From Brachynemurus nebulosus (lineage: Eukaryota > Arthropoda > Insecta > Neuroptera > Myrmeleontidae), in the NCBI GenBank assembly GCA_035578155.1, contig JAPWDM010000008.1:27242598-27306597 (forward strand): a stretch of DNA of 64,000 nucleotides, written 5' to 3'. The position numbers and the translations under genes are program-made. The notes beneath the pieces are model-generated. The model was not told where the DNA came from. It was given only the letters and a program-made list of their open reading frames with translations, and did not search any database. The first letter of the stretch is position 1; each line of letters begins with the position of its first letter. Below, one piece after another: positions 23,687 to 35,235 of the stretch.

Positions 23687-24223
23687 TTAATATATAGCAT
23701 TGATTACAATATACAAAACTAATATTAATGTACTTTTTCGTCAGCCATTTTTCCTAGGCTCCGCCTAATTAACAAATCCCAATAAGCCGGACCAACTTTT
23801 TATGACGATGGCATGCTATACTAATGCCAGTGCATTCAACACTTTCTTAAGCGAACCCTCTGTTAACCAGACACGGACACAATATTTTTTAACGAAGACA
23901 TATTATTTAGTACACTATTACCTCCATTAACCGGACGCGAGTACGTCTACTGCGTATGTATGCCTATTAGGTATATGGGTTAGGTATAATTGTTCATGTT
24001 TTAACTTGTTAACAATGATTCTGATGTGACGATACATTTGTAAACGTTAGATTTTTGTAAAAGTATCTAAATTCGTTCATAAAATTGATTTGAATTAAAA
24101 AATTAAGAAAATTTTGAATTTTGACACTGCTGTTCGGTTAACAGAGGTTCTAAATTTTCGAATTTGAGATTGCAGACCTGGTTGTACTTTTAGAGTTCGC
24201 GGGCCGCAGTTTAGGAACCGCTG

Positions 24224-25575
24224 CTATAAACGAATGCTAAAATGCATTATGTTTTCAATATCAGTCGCAACTTATGTAAAATGTGTTTACTTGCATCTAC
24301 ACATACATATCTGTTAATATTCTACTCTCTAACCCTTAATTGTTAGGGTTAAGCGAAGCATGAAAGGGATAATTAAAGTTTATTCATTCATACAATTTCC
24401 ACGCATACAATAAACATAAAGTTGCAACTTGAATATTAGAAAATGGTGGTTTACACAGCACACACAAAAAAACCACCCCTGGTTACGACGCATACACATT
24501 TACACAAAATCAAATATCAACTGGCTGCTGACTTCCTTACAATTTTCTTGTTAGAAAACACTTAGACACTCCCTCTTCCTACAGATTTACAATTTTTTTT
24601 TTTTTTTTTGAGGCAAATACGGAAATAGCATTTTGTAATGGTATAATTTTATTTAATGTATTCGAATAAAAAGAAAAGATTGTTTCAAAAAAGAGTGTTT
24701 TTTTTTTTTACTTGTTTTATTTATTGGTATAATCAACTTTTTTTATATTATACATTTATGTGCTAATATTACTTTAAATAATGTTACATCTTTTAATGTC
24801 TTGTTTTTAGTCCAGATTTTTTTTTTTCATTCGATGAAATTACTCTTTTCAAGTTTTCTTCTTATTCTTTAAAAAACGGATGGATATTTAAATCTGTATT
24901 TTGTAAAATTGTTGTTTTGTTTTTATTATGTTATTAGCTGCTATTAATTAAGGGTATTCCGTTGCGAAAATTTAATTCGTTGGAAATGAGCGTATCTGTT
25001 TTTTATTAGTCTCAATAGTAACATTATAAATTTCTATTGTTTTGTGTTGTAGACAAGTGGGTGGTGGGTGGTTGAAAGATATCAGTAAATACAGATACAG
25101 TTGTTGATAAAATGAATTAAAAGTCTATACAATTTTTTTTTTCTTTTTGGAAGTAACAAGAATGTAAATTTTTTGAAGCTAGGAATGTCACGAAGGAATA
25201 CAACGCCGATTTTGTTGATTCTTAAAATCAGGAGTCGGCAACCATCTAGGACTTTCAAAATAAATTATTTTAGGCGGGTTGTATAACCCCCAAAAAAGAA
25301 AAAGTTTTGTGTTGCTAATTATAAATTTATCAGTATAAAATAATGAATATTTTTCTAAGCGAATGTACTAATCCTTTAACTTTTTTGTTACCATACGGTT
25401 ACGCTAATTTTAAATGGTTTTAAAATCAATTTCTTTAGATTTGTAACCATTCTGATCGTTGTTACGATTTAATTTTTTCGACGTACTTTTTGCCATCTAG
25501 TATTATTTTTTGTACCTTTATTTTTAATTTCTGAAGGTAATGTAACACATTATTGTTAAATGTAAATATGATTTA
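24224..25575. other. Non-coding stretch with poly(T) runs and a lone hAT-like end
   Basis: Long T runs occur at about 24592-24610 and 24699-24710. At 25230 a CAGGAGTCGGCAACC word resembles a hAT terminus, but no partner end was seen. No gene is supported. Confidence 0.45.
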
Positions 25576-25837
25576 GTCACAGACAGGCGCGGCCTGGCCC
25601 ACCGGGTCGCCGGGACGGATCCCGGTGCGCCCTCCTCCTGGCAGAGGATCGGCACCCTCGTCCCCAAACGTTACATAAATTTTATAATGTTGCAATAAAA
25701 AATTACTGCATTAAAAATATTTGTTTGTGTTGCCTTTTCTAGTATTTTTATTCAGAGTCAGCATTTAATTTTTTGTGATTGTTATTGCAACGGTCCAATA
25801 GCTAGTGTTATCGAGTCCATACTTCGATTTGGTTTGA

Positions 25838-26005
25838 TTTAAAATTATTAAAACCCGTCTTCGTTCCACTGTGACAAATGAAAGCTTGGAGGCTTTTATG
25901 ATGATGGCAGTAGAGCAGGATGTCCTGTACAAAGTGGAAAGCGAAACCGTCATAGAAAAACTTTGTATAAGTAGTATAGAATTGAAACGTCTTCTTTCAT
26001 ACTGA
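25838..26005 (+). pseudogene. hAT transposase C-terminal end, remnant
   Basis: The 55-codon plus-strand frame begins after an in-frame stop with FKIIKTRLRSTVTNESLEAF and continues to a stop at 26003-26005. The pattern K-x2-K-[ST]-RLRS-x-[MV]-x-x-E-x-L-x-x-[FL] followed by an acidic stretch is the end of the hAT dimerisation region in animal hAT transposases and their domesticated relatives. Only this tail survives; the zinc finger, catalytic core and most of the dimerisation domain are gone. Its position inside an element with hAT ends and an 8-bp duplication supports the call. The longer minus-strand frame over the same bases has no family resemblance and is treated as a shadow. Confidence 0.65.
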
Positions 26006-26070
26006 AGGAAGGTTTTAATGACAGTCAACTTGGTTTTTTTACATTTAGCCAAACTTAATAATGTTATTAC

Positions 26071-26798
26071 CAGAGATGGGAACAAAAGGTCCCTAACAGA
26101 GTCGCCATATAAAATATTTTGTACTGGGGGGCTACGAATAGAACTGGAGGGCTGTCATAAAACGTAAAAATATTATCAATCTTTTTAAAAATCAGTTTTA
26201 CGACGTTTTACTATTAATACCACATCGTTAATGTTATTTTGTGTCTGTGTTTTTTAATTGCCAATATTATGAATCATTTTGCTTGTTATATGTACATACC
26301 ACGGAACAGAGAAACTATAGTTTCTCTGTTCCGTTGTACATACATATCTTTATATTTTTCTAATGCAAAAACAAAACCATGTTCAGTCTTGTGAGCGACC
26401 TACTAGAGTGATACAATCTGCTAATACAATCAATTTTGTTTACATTAAAGCAGGTATAAAGAAGGTGACATGTACATATTATTAAAATAATCACAACGGA
26501 AATAGAGATATTGTTTACAATATAAATGTTTTGAATTCGTTTAAATTAATTTCTATTACAGTCGACCACTTATTTATTCAACATTAATTTTTTTAAATTA
26601 TTTTTAAAATTAAAATTATATATTATATTATAAAAAATGGGTAATTTTTAATTTTTACTGATTTGTTCTTTAAAGCTTCCTTAGGCTAGTCATCAAATCC
26701 AGGGGAAAATCCTCAGCCTTCTAATAAAATTTATAGCCCCCCAATTCAAAATATTTTATATGGCGATTCTGTTCGGGACCACTGTTCTCGCAACTCTA
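26071..26798. mobile_element. hAT-type MITE nested in a hAT element, 8-bp duplication GTTATTAC
   Basis: GTTATTAC occurs at 26063-26070 and 26799-26806. The ends read CAGAGATGGGAACAAAAGGT and, reverse-complemented, TAGAGTTGCGAGAACAGTGG. Both then continue with GTCCC.AACAGA.TCGCC and ATATAAAATATTTTG, giving imperfect inverted repeats of about 75 bases. The interior has no coding sequence and a 34-base perfect palindrome at 26301-26334. Confidence 0.82.
26301..26334. repeat. Perfect 34-base palindrome
   Basis: ACGGAACAGAGAAACTA is followed immediately by its exact reverse complement, with no loop. Similarity continues weakly outward through TGTACATA on both sides. It lies inside the nested hAT element. 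Confidence 0.9.
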
Positions 26799-26940
26799 GT
26801 TATTACAATTTCTAATATTAAATACTTTGTAATTCACACTTTTTTACAGTAAATTACGTTAATTGAGTTTGAACCTGCATCACAACTTGAGAGTCAGTCC
26901 ACCGGCCTTTAAGATTACCCAGGCCGGGTCTGGTCACAGA

Positions 26941-27293
26941 AGCATTTTTTCAAGAATTTAATTAAATTTAATTTTTACACAATTTTCGCCTTTCTAACTA
27001 TTTTAAGAAATAAATATAAACTAGACAGAAATGTGAACCTCTTTCAAAAATATTCATCGTTTTTTAAGCAAATTAGAGCGTTGAAAGTTAACAAATATGA
27101 TGTAAGAATTAATAAACTGACTAAAGACAATCGACTAGTATTTATCGTGAGAAGACAGTATTGTTTTTATTCCTTGGAAATTATTCCATGGAAAAATTTC
27201 GTGATTAAAGTAACCTACTTGCATATTGGTTCTCTAGATTATCTATATGCAAAGTTTCTACTGTTGAAGTCTAAAGTATTGAGGCATTCCTAT
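26941..27293. other. Non-coding spacer with an unassigned 87-codon open frame
   Basis: The plus-strand frame 27033-27296 starts MNLFQKYSSFF and is rich in K, Y and L. It has no recognisable domain and its last codons run up to the TA at the edge of the next transposon. I see no evidence that it is a gene. Confidence 0.4.
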
Positions 27294-27295
27294 TA

Positions 27296-28237
27296 GGGAG
27301 AGATGCTGCACATTTTGAAAACACTTGATAATTCTTAAAGTAAGCATTTAATTGATTTGAAATTTGGTACACAATAAATCTAAACATTGTTCTTTACAAT
27401 TATTTATAAATAATTGTAAATTTTGAGTCATAAAGGATTCATAATTAACATTTTTGTAGAGCCTGCAAAGCGGCGTCTCTCCCACACCTATGGGAGAGAT
27501 GCCGCATCAAAGAAGGTGAGACGCGGCATAGTTCATATTAAAAATTTTGCATTTTACACACATCTCCATACATGATGCATGCCATATGTAACCATTTTTG
27601 GCACTTAATGCATCTTAACCAGTCAAATTTTTATTTGTTTCTGAGTACCTTTCAAAACATTCAATACACAGGCAGTCATCGTTATTTTCGTTATCTTCAC
27701 TAATATGAGGGCTCTTCCTGATCCATTAATGGATATTTTATATTTACGTGGCATAATTTACAGTCCAAAAAAAAATTGCATAATTAAGGTATATAGGTCT
27801 ATGTTTTTAACATGTAATATGATGCGGCATCTATACCAACTTTAAATGCGGCGTCTCTCCTTTTTGTTGGGATAGATGCCGCATGTTGCTATAGCAAGCA
27901 TAGTGCGGAATTTCAACCTAAAATTTTATACAGTACTTTTAAAATATACCTAAATTAATAACAAAACTCATTTTCATTAAAACAATGAAGTATACATTCT
28001 TAAATTCTAATGAATTAAATGGCTGATAAAATATTATGTTAAAAAACGTACTTTTCAATAATAAAAAGTTGGATAATTACTAAACTGATGGACTAATCAT
28101 AAATATTACCATATACAGCTTAAATAAGTAACTTATTTTAAATATATAATCCATCAATAGCGCTATCTGTCAATCAACCAACGAACTATGGCTACTGCGG
28201 CATCACTCCCGACGCGGCATCTCTCCCGTACTTACCC
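27296..28237 (-). mobile_element. Pogo/Tigger-like deletion derivative, family A copy 2
   Basis: TA lies at 27294-27295 and 28238-28239. The right end matches copy 1. The left end has lost ten bases between two GGG triplets, so it reads GGGAGAGATGCTGC instead of GGGTGAATGCGGGAGAGA. The body is close to copy 1 throughout, with one extra block near 27780-27830 that is also in copy 3. Confidence 0.8.
27538..27754 (-). pseudogene. Transposase zinc-binding tail, remnant (copy 2)
   Basis: The remnant runs on the minus strand from the ATG at 27752-27754. One frame gives a DDCLCIECFERYSETNKN piece, and after a one-base shift the next frame gives DWLRCIKCQKWLHMAC before a stop. Together they show two cysteine pairs and a W-x-H-x2-C tail, as expected for the PHD-like end of a pogo/Tigger-type transposase. 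The shift, plus the missing catalytic core, makes it non-functional. It corresponds to the remnants at 12218-12433 and 38701-38913. Confidence 0.55.
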
Positions 28238-28466
28238 TACCGCAAGTAAATTTTTTAGTTACCTATTTATGGTTACAATTAAGTCAAATTTTCTTTCAAA
28301 ACGTATGATAAACAATCAGTCTATAATCTTTTTCTATGGCATTCTCGTAGTGTCATTTAAATACACCAAAATACTTAACATTATTGCTATATCACATTTT
28401 TAGAACGGAAAAATTTAAATCGTAATAACAATTTTGATAAAAATATGTAAAATGTTTTATATTATT

Positions 28467-28469
<3 letters not shown>

Positions 28470-28549
<80 letters not shown>
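28470..28549. repeat. (TA)n microsatellite, about 80 bp
   Basis: Pure TA tract. Confidence 0.95.
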
Positions 28550-28551
<2 letters not shown>

Positions 28552-29304
28552 AAATGATATTTTGTTAATGCTTGGTATATTGTAATCACTTGGGTAATGG
28601 AAAAAAGTCCGGAAAAATAGTTGAAGCAGTATTTAAAATAGATAATGTCGGTAGAGCATTATAGGTTAGGTACACAACGGCAGACGAATAACTTGTACAG
28701 ATATTCAAAACTGATATGATATGAAAATTTATGCGGAATATTATATTGCAGGAAATGCCTCGAGTTTAAAACTTTGTGATTTTATCGTAATATTTTATTT
28801 CTACGTAACAAGTTAGCATACCGGAGTATATGTAAATGTATATACGTATATATATTATATGTGTATAGTGCATATTTTGTGAAATATGTTATTTTGAGAC
28901 ACAATAAGTGAGTAAGTAAGTAAATGCATGGTGTGCATACAGTTTTGTTTTCTCATTTAATGAAATGTCAGACAGTTTTTCTTCTGGAAAAGAGAGTTAT
29001 TTCCAGCAAGTACAATACTTTACTTCTTCTTGTCATCCGAAAATAGTACGTACAAGGTGTTTTAAACATCACCGAGCACCAAATATACTAAATAAATTAA
29101 TCTGGTAAGGGCAGAAATATCTTTAAACAAACGAATTTTTGTAACAATGAAAAACACATCGGTATTTTTGAGGTTTTATTATTTTTAATATTTTATTTAC
29201 TATGATCTTAATAGTATATTATGTATTGTGTGTAATTATGCAAGATTTTCAGCATGTTTCAGTGTGAAATTGAAAGTAATTAAAAATAAATGCCAATGTT
29301 GTCA
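28550..29304. other. Non-coding stretch, no recognised feature
   Basis: AT-rich, apparently unique sequence, with a short run of GTAAG words near 28910-28922. No repeat boundary or gene is visible. Confidence 0.5.
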
Positions 29305-29308
29305 TTAA

Positions 29309-30229
29309 CCCTAGAATCATACGTTGGTCTACGAGTCAAGTTAATCATACATCGGCGTCGTTTCGACGAATAGACTTTTTACGGGGAGTTTTAGAGTTTA
29401 TTTGCAAAAAACATTTTTTTTACATAACAATACTATAAAAGCGAACAAAATATTTAAAAAAAATTGGATTTGGAAAAATTTCTTAATATAAATATTTATT
29501 AATTTTTTTAATTTTTTTATCAAAGCATATTTTCACTATAAAAATTAAAAAATAGGTAAATACATCAGTTGTATCATAAAACATGTCTTTCAAATAATTA
29601 ATTTATGAACTATTATGAGTCAGTGGACATGTGTGACTTTACAGAATGTGAAATTTCTCAGTCATAAATATTCTTATAGATATGTAGTTATTTCCCCATT
29701 AGGTACATTTGTAAATTTTCTAAAATTTGTTAGTAATTTTTCGAATAAGACTTCAAAAAATAATAAAAATTAAAATATTTTCCACAAAATAAATTGTTAA
29801 TCTTTTATTAAGTCACTTGAAACGCATTCTTTAGTTTTCGATTCAATATATTAAAACTTCAGTATTATGTCGTCTCTATAAGTCAAACACCTGTAAGCAT
29901 CTTTCACATTATCATAATCATTGAATAAATTAATTATAACATCCATATCTTTAATAAATTTTAGAAAAATTAGGAAAACTTTTATATGTGGAGTACAAAA
30001 ACTTTAAAAAAAATATAGGTTAATCATACATCGTCGTCCTTTTGACGCACACTATTTCAGTATAAAAAAACGACAATAGCTATAAACAAAATTTATACGT
30101 CTTATGTGTTATAATAACAAATAAATTAGATAACAGAAGTTTCACAGCAAGCAGGTACCGACAAGTTGTAGTATTGGAGCAGGTAGAGAAGTTCGTTCGT
30201 CGTTTTGACGAGTACGTATGATTCTAGGG
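29309..30229. mobile_element. piggyBac-type MITE, 921 bp, TTAA target duplication
   Basis: TTAA flanks both ends (29305-29308 and 30230-30233). The termini are a perfect 16-bp inverted repeat, CCCTAGAATCATACGT, with the CCCTAGAA start typical of piggyBac. Inside, TTAATCATACATCG.CGTC recurs near 29340 and 30018, and TCGTCGTTTTGACG lies close to the right end. There is no transposase. Confidence 0.88.
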
Positions 30230-30322
30230 TTAATACTGTCCTGTATGAGACAAATTTTACACTAAGTTTGTGGTTTCATTGAATACTAATGCTTATAAAG
30301 TTATAACTATTACGTGATTGAA

Positions 30323-30409
30323 GTTGTAAGTTGCATATTACACACGAGCGAAAAAGTTATGCAAAGCCGCGAGAACGTAATTACACGAGTGTGTAATATG
30401 CTGTACAAC
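30323..30409. repeat. Short hairpin, 24-26 base arms
   Basis: GTTGTAAGTTGCATATTACA continues to CACGAG (30323-30348) and pairs with CGAGTGTGTAATATGCTGTACAAC (30386-30409), leaving a loop of about 37 bases. Few mismatches. The size is like a microRNA precursor but could equally be a small transposon remnant. Confidence 0.55.
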
Positions 30410-30892
30410 CGAGTTACATATTATACTTTATCTACGACTAACATGAAATTCAAAATAAATAATTTGGTACGAATATAATATACCTATTAAAATTATGTAG
30501 AAACTAAAAGTTATTAAAAATAAATGCAAACATTCAGCTGTTAAATAAAAATTTTGTACAAGTTTTAATAAAATATACAACAAAAAAATTAATAAAAGTG
30601 TAGTAAATTGTGATTCCTTACACACGTTTTTCTTTTTCCCTCGCCATTCTAAATTTAGTTTTTAGAGTTTAGAAAATTTTAAATTTAGAAAAAGTCGACG
30701 CCTAAGGGGGTCCTTGGTTAAAGTCACTCCAGAGTGCAAAATTTATAATTACGCTTCTGGTAGTTTTAGAGTAAGAACACCTCCCAATTGTAAAAATGCC
30801 GTTTCGAGTAAAAAATGTTGTTTAAAATTTCGCTTTGAAATATTTCAAAACTACTTTGGCACATAATGGGACAAACACAAATTTATTTATTT
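30410..30892. other. Non-coding stretch, no recognised feature
   Basis: AT-rich DNA. The 65-codon minus-strand frame at 30428-30625 is hydrophobic and AT-driven. Confidence 0.5.
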
Positions 30893-31053
30893 GAAGACTG
30901 GATTTCAAAAACAGGCAGGGTGCCAAAAAGAAATTGAGTTAGACCCGAAAAAGGAATCTAAGTACCATTGCTAACAATCTAGATAGCATGCTAAAATTTA
31001 TTTATTTATTTATTTATTTATTTTTTGGTACTTGTTTTTGAAATCCAGTCTTC
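30893..31053. repeat. Perfect 21-base inverted repeat around an (ATTT)n tract
   Basis: GAAGACTGGATTTCAAAAAC plus one A at 30893-30913 is exactly reverse-complemented at 31033-31053. The enclosed bases contain an ATTT simple repeat at about 30998-31024. Function unknown. Confidence 0.7.
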
Positions 31054-32200
31054 ATTTATTTACGGTGAAATGAAATTGGAGACTTTTGAAATTAATCAAT
31101 ACTTCTGGCCTTTAAATAACTCAAAAATTATTTTGATTCCGTTTAGTTAATAGCAGTGTACCAAATGTACCAATTCTGACACATTCGGTACGATAAAACC
31201 TTAATAGAGTTGATATGTCCACGGACAGAAAGGAATAATAAATATGAATGATTGTAAAATAAAAGTTTACAAGTCAGTCTGTTACCAAACAATTTTAGAA
31301 TTTGCTCAATGTTTTGTTTATTTATCTCTTTGTCTTCTTAAAACTTTGTTTCGTCGTATATTTTTTTCTTCTTCAATTTGCGTGATTCAATAGTCGGCAG
31401 TCATTTAAGGGGTTACATACAGTAGTGATGGTCGGAAGAGTTGATTATTTTTTAATCCATATTCTTTAAGTGCCTTATCTCAGGAATATTCTCACCAAAT
31501 TTCGTAACGATCGAAGAATTAGATCCGGAGTTATAACTATTTATAGCGCGTTACTTCGAGTAGCGTCCGCGGCTGCACTTACACAACTGTCGCTCGGTAT
31601 AATATGTATAATATAAGCAGTACGTCGACTTTCGCTGCTCTATTGTATTGTCCGAAATGTATGGCCTTGTAATTTTGGAGCAGTTGGGTATAAACTTTTT
31701 GAACGTTTAACATCGGATATGAAAGAAACAAACTTGTAAATTTAAAGGCGATTATCTTAAAATTGTATTTTTTGAAAGTACCTTTGCAGTGGACACGATT
31801 ACTAAGAAACTATTAATCCGATCAATACCAAATTTTACTACTTATTTATTATGGTGATAGCCAGTCGCTGACGGAAAGATTTTCAATTTTTTTAAAAAGA
31901 TTTTCTTTAGAGCAAAAAAGTGAAAAAAATTTAATAAAATTTTTTTAAAATTCAAATTTTAACAAATTCTTCGTTCAGCGACTAGAAAAGAAAGTAAAAT
32001 ATACTAACGAAATTTTTTGGAAATTCTGATTTTGGATGAACCGTTTTCGAATTATCATATCCACTGCAAGTAATGCATAAAAAAGGCCTTCCCGAAAAAC
32101 CGGTGTATTTCCGCTATTTTCAAATACTTTTCTATGAAAAAAATTTAACAAGTATTCCAAAAACATGTACCAATTGATATTGTTAACAATTTTTTAAATA
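31054..32200. other. Non-coding stretch with a diverged inverted repeat 31783-32090
   Basis: A TTGCAGTGGA(C/T)A(C/T)GAT word near 31793 recurs inverted near 32057 within a longer, weak complementarity, suggesting a decayed palindromic element. No gene is supported. Confidence 0.4.
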
Positions 32201-32206
32201 GATATA

Positions 32207-32626
32207 TACCATGTGAGTTTTTTGAGAGTTGCCATTTCTATTACAACCAAATTTTTATGATAGAAATGGTACTCTTTTCTTGGATGTAATGGAAATGTAA
32301 CCAAGAAAAACACTATCAGTTGAAGTAGCCTCAAGTACATATGCATATTTTTACCGCCTAACTGATAAATTAAAGAAAAATTAAAAAATTAAACTTGGGT
32401 AAAAATTTTTTTTTGCTCATTTATGTTGTTAATTAATGCATTAGATCAGTTTTATCGAAATAAGTTTGTATCATAGCTCGAAAACCATAAGAGCTATAAA
32501 GCACCTGACTATAGCAATCGGTTGCCCCCATCGATATCTACAACTCTTATTTGAACAATTTTTCGATTAAATCAACGGTTTGGCTGTAATAAAAATGGCA
32601 ACTCTCGAAAAACTCATAATATATAT
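32207..32626 (-). mobile_element. TA-flanked MITE, family B copy 2 (inverted)
   Basis: The left end is TACCATGTGAGTTTTTTGAG and the right side contains GGCTGTAATAAAAATGGCAA followed by CTCTCGAAAAACTCATAA, the reverse of copy 1 at 19961-20420. Shared internal words include GCTATAGTCAGGAGCTTTAT-like and CGGTTGCCCC blocks. The right tip is degraded (ATAATATATA instead of ACATGGTA). Confidence 0.65.
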
Positions 32627-33573
32627 TGTCGAAAAAAAAAATGGAGAAAAACTCATCATTTCGTCCGCTAAAACTGTATATAACCCCTTAATGGTACCGA
32701 ACGTAGTTTGTAACATATTAAGGATATACACAGGATGTTATTTCATATGTTGTCTGATTATTTTAAAACATCCTGGCACTGTACATCTTTATTGACTTCT
32801 GTCACTGAAATGAACAGCATCGTGTCGATAGATGTGCCGTATTAATCATTACAAAGGAATATATTAAATTTGGAATTTTTTTTTTTTTTGATTTATATTA
32901 ATAGACATGTAACAGATGTTGATTCGGTAGTTAGTATAGTATAATATATACAAAATACATATTTTGTAAAATGTCTTTTCAACAAAGTTCAAGGCTAAAT
33001 ATTAATTGCTCTATCGTAAAATTATAACTAGAAATAATTATGTTTATTTTATATTAAATGTATCAAAATCAGAAAATCCTTGAGTAAGGAGCGTTAATAT
33101 TTCGTTAGATGAGTTTATAGTATTCCATATTATTTTGTAAATAATGAAACAAATCTTTACGAATATAAATTTCGGATGTAATCATAGTGTTATGGTTAGT
33201 ACCTACTAAAAATCTGAAATTTAAAATGAGTATAGAATATTCCCCATTATTTGTGCCCTTTTAATGTAATTTTCTAAAAATTCATATAAAGAAACCTGTA
33301 TACACAATGAATAATATACTTTGAGAAAAGATGTTTTTTGTGTTTTTTATTGTTTTTGCTTTTTTCCTTATTTAGGTATTTGTAAATTACCGAAACGTTA
33401 ACTGTCAATTTTGAGATACGAAAAACTTAACAAAAATGCTGAATTTTCCACCGATACATTTTTTTTATTGCAAATTCACAGGTACACCATCTTTTAATTG
33501 TAAAATATATCAAATATTTTAAAAAAGAAAACTCAAAATCTTTTTTATTAAGAAAAACTACGAATTAGAACTG
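32627..33573. other. Non-coding stretch, no recognised feature
   Basis: AT-rich DNA without supportable features. Confidence 0.5.
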
Positions 33574-33890
33574 CAGAAAAACCTCTGACTACGGACACCT
33601 CTCTTAACCGGATCCCTCCTATAACCGGACAAATTTTTTATGACGGTGATATACCATACTAAAACCAATGCATTCTTCAACACTTTCATAAGCGGACCAT
33701 CGGTTAACCGAACGCAGATACAATATTTTTTGATGAAGGCATATTATTTAGTATATTATTACCTTCATTAATCAGACGCGAATATGTCTAGTGCGTATGT
33801 ATACCTTATATCATTTAGGTATAATTGTTCATGTTTTAACTTGTTAGCAATTATTCTAATGTAACGATACAATTAATTTTATGTATTTAG
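33574..33890. mobile_element. Tigger-like fragment, family C copy 2 (one end only)
   Basis: It starts AGAAAAACCTCTGACTACGG, close to the left end at 22397, and continues through TTAACCGGA, CGGTTAACCGAACGCA and ATTCATGTTTTAACTTGTTA-like sections. These correspond to 22397-22460 joined to 23760-24045. The right terminus is absent. It shows the family without the piggyBac insertion. Confidence 0.6.
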
Positions 33891-33912
33891 TTTTTTAAAC
33901 GGAAAATTCTTG

Positions 33913-33992
33913 CCTGATGATGAACATTCAATGTTTTCGAAACGTCGCAAATAAACACTTATTTTATATCAGTAAATGTTGGTGATATTTCT
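33913..33992 (+). other. Retroelement-tail-like repeat with hammerhead-like core, copy 2
   Basis: The order is CTGATGA, a short stem (GAACAT pairing with ATGTTT), CGAAACGTCGC, AATAAAC, then TATCAGTAAATGTTGGTGAT. CTGATGA and GAAA are the two conserved strands of the hammerhead catalytic core. The counterpart at 9992 keeps the order and pairing with different bases. Self-cleavage is only an inference; stems I and III are not clear. Confidence 0.4.
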
Positions 33993-34155
33993 CCAAAACT
34001 ACGAAATCTTAAAATCCATTCAGTCAAATAATAATGGATACCAATGATAAAAACAATGGCTGCCAAACATACTTAGTATACCTAGATAAATGAAACGTTT
34101 ATTTTTTTCCGATACGAATACGATGTAGATACCTGTAATGTACACAATAGAATTA

Positions 34156-35235
<1,080 letters not shown>

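Larger units (their letters stand above)
22397..24152. mobile_element. Tigger/pogo-like element interrupted by piggyBac, family C copy 1
   Basis: The left end is TAGTAGAACCTGTGATTACG next to TA; the right end, reverse-complemented, is TTAGAACCTCTGTTAACCG. The body repeats TTAACCGG/TTAACCAGAC words. A second partial copy at 33574-33890 has the same body without the piggyBac insert, which confirms the interruption. The AGTAGAACCT terminus closely matches the Tigger element at 60580. No transposase frame was recognised in the remaining sequence. Confidence 0.55.
20940..24223. mobile_element. Old hAT element, outer shell of a multi-level insertion nest
   Basis: The left end CAGGGGTTCCCAAAATTTTC and the reverse-complemented right end CAGCGGTTCCTAAACTGCGG are recognisable hAT-type termini, followed inside by GGGCC and GGCCCGCG. 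The flanking octamers (GTGTAAAT and CTATAAAC) agree at only five of eight positions, so the insertion is old or the pairing is wrong. Inside lie the TA-element at 21552-22177, the Tigger-like element at 22397-24152 and the piggyBac element within the latter. Confidence 0.5.
25584..26932 (+). mobile_element. hAT element, 8-bp duplication GTCACAGA, with a second hAT nested inside
   Basis: GTCACAGA lies at 25576-25583 and 26933-26940. The ends are CAGGCGCGGCCTGG and, reverse-complemented, CAGACCCGGCCTGG. Just inside both ends are CCACCGG words. The element holds the C-terminal end of a hAT transposase on the plus strand (25838-26005) and is interrupted by the hAT element at 26071-26798. Without that insert it would be about 610 bp. 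Confidence 0.82.

Noticed and set aside
25230..25245. CAGGAGTCGGCAACC as a hAT terminus
   Set aside because: No partner end; kept only as a note in the surrounding stretch.
25765..26085. 106-codon minus-strand frame in the hAT element
   Set aside because: The opposite strand carries the recognisable hAT C-terminal motif, and the minus frame crosses into the nested element.
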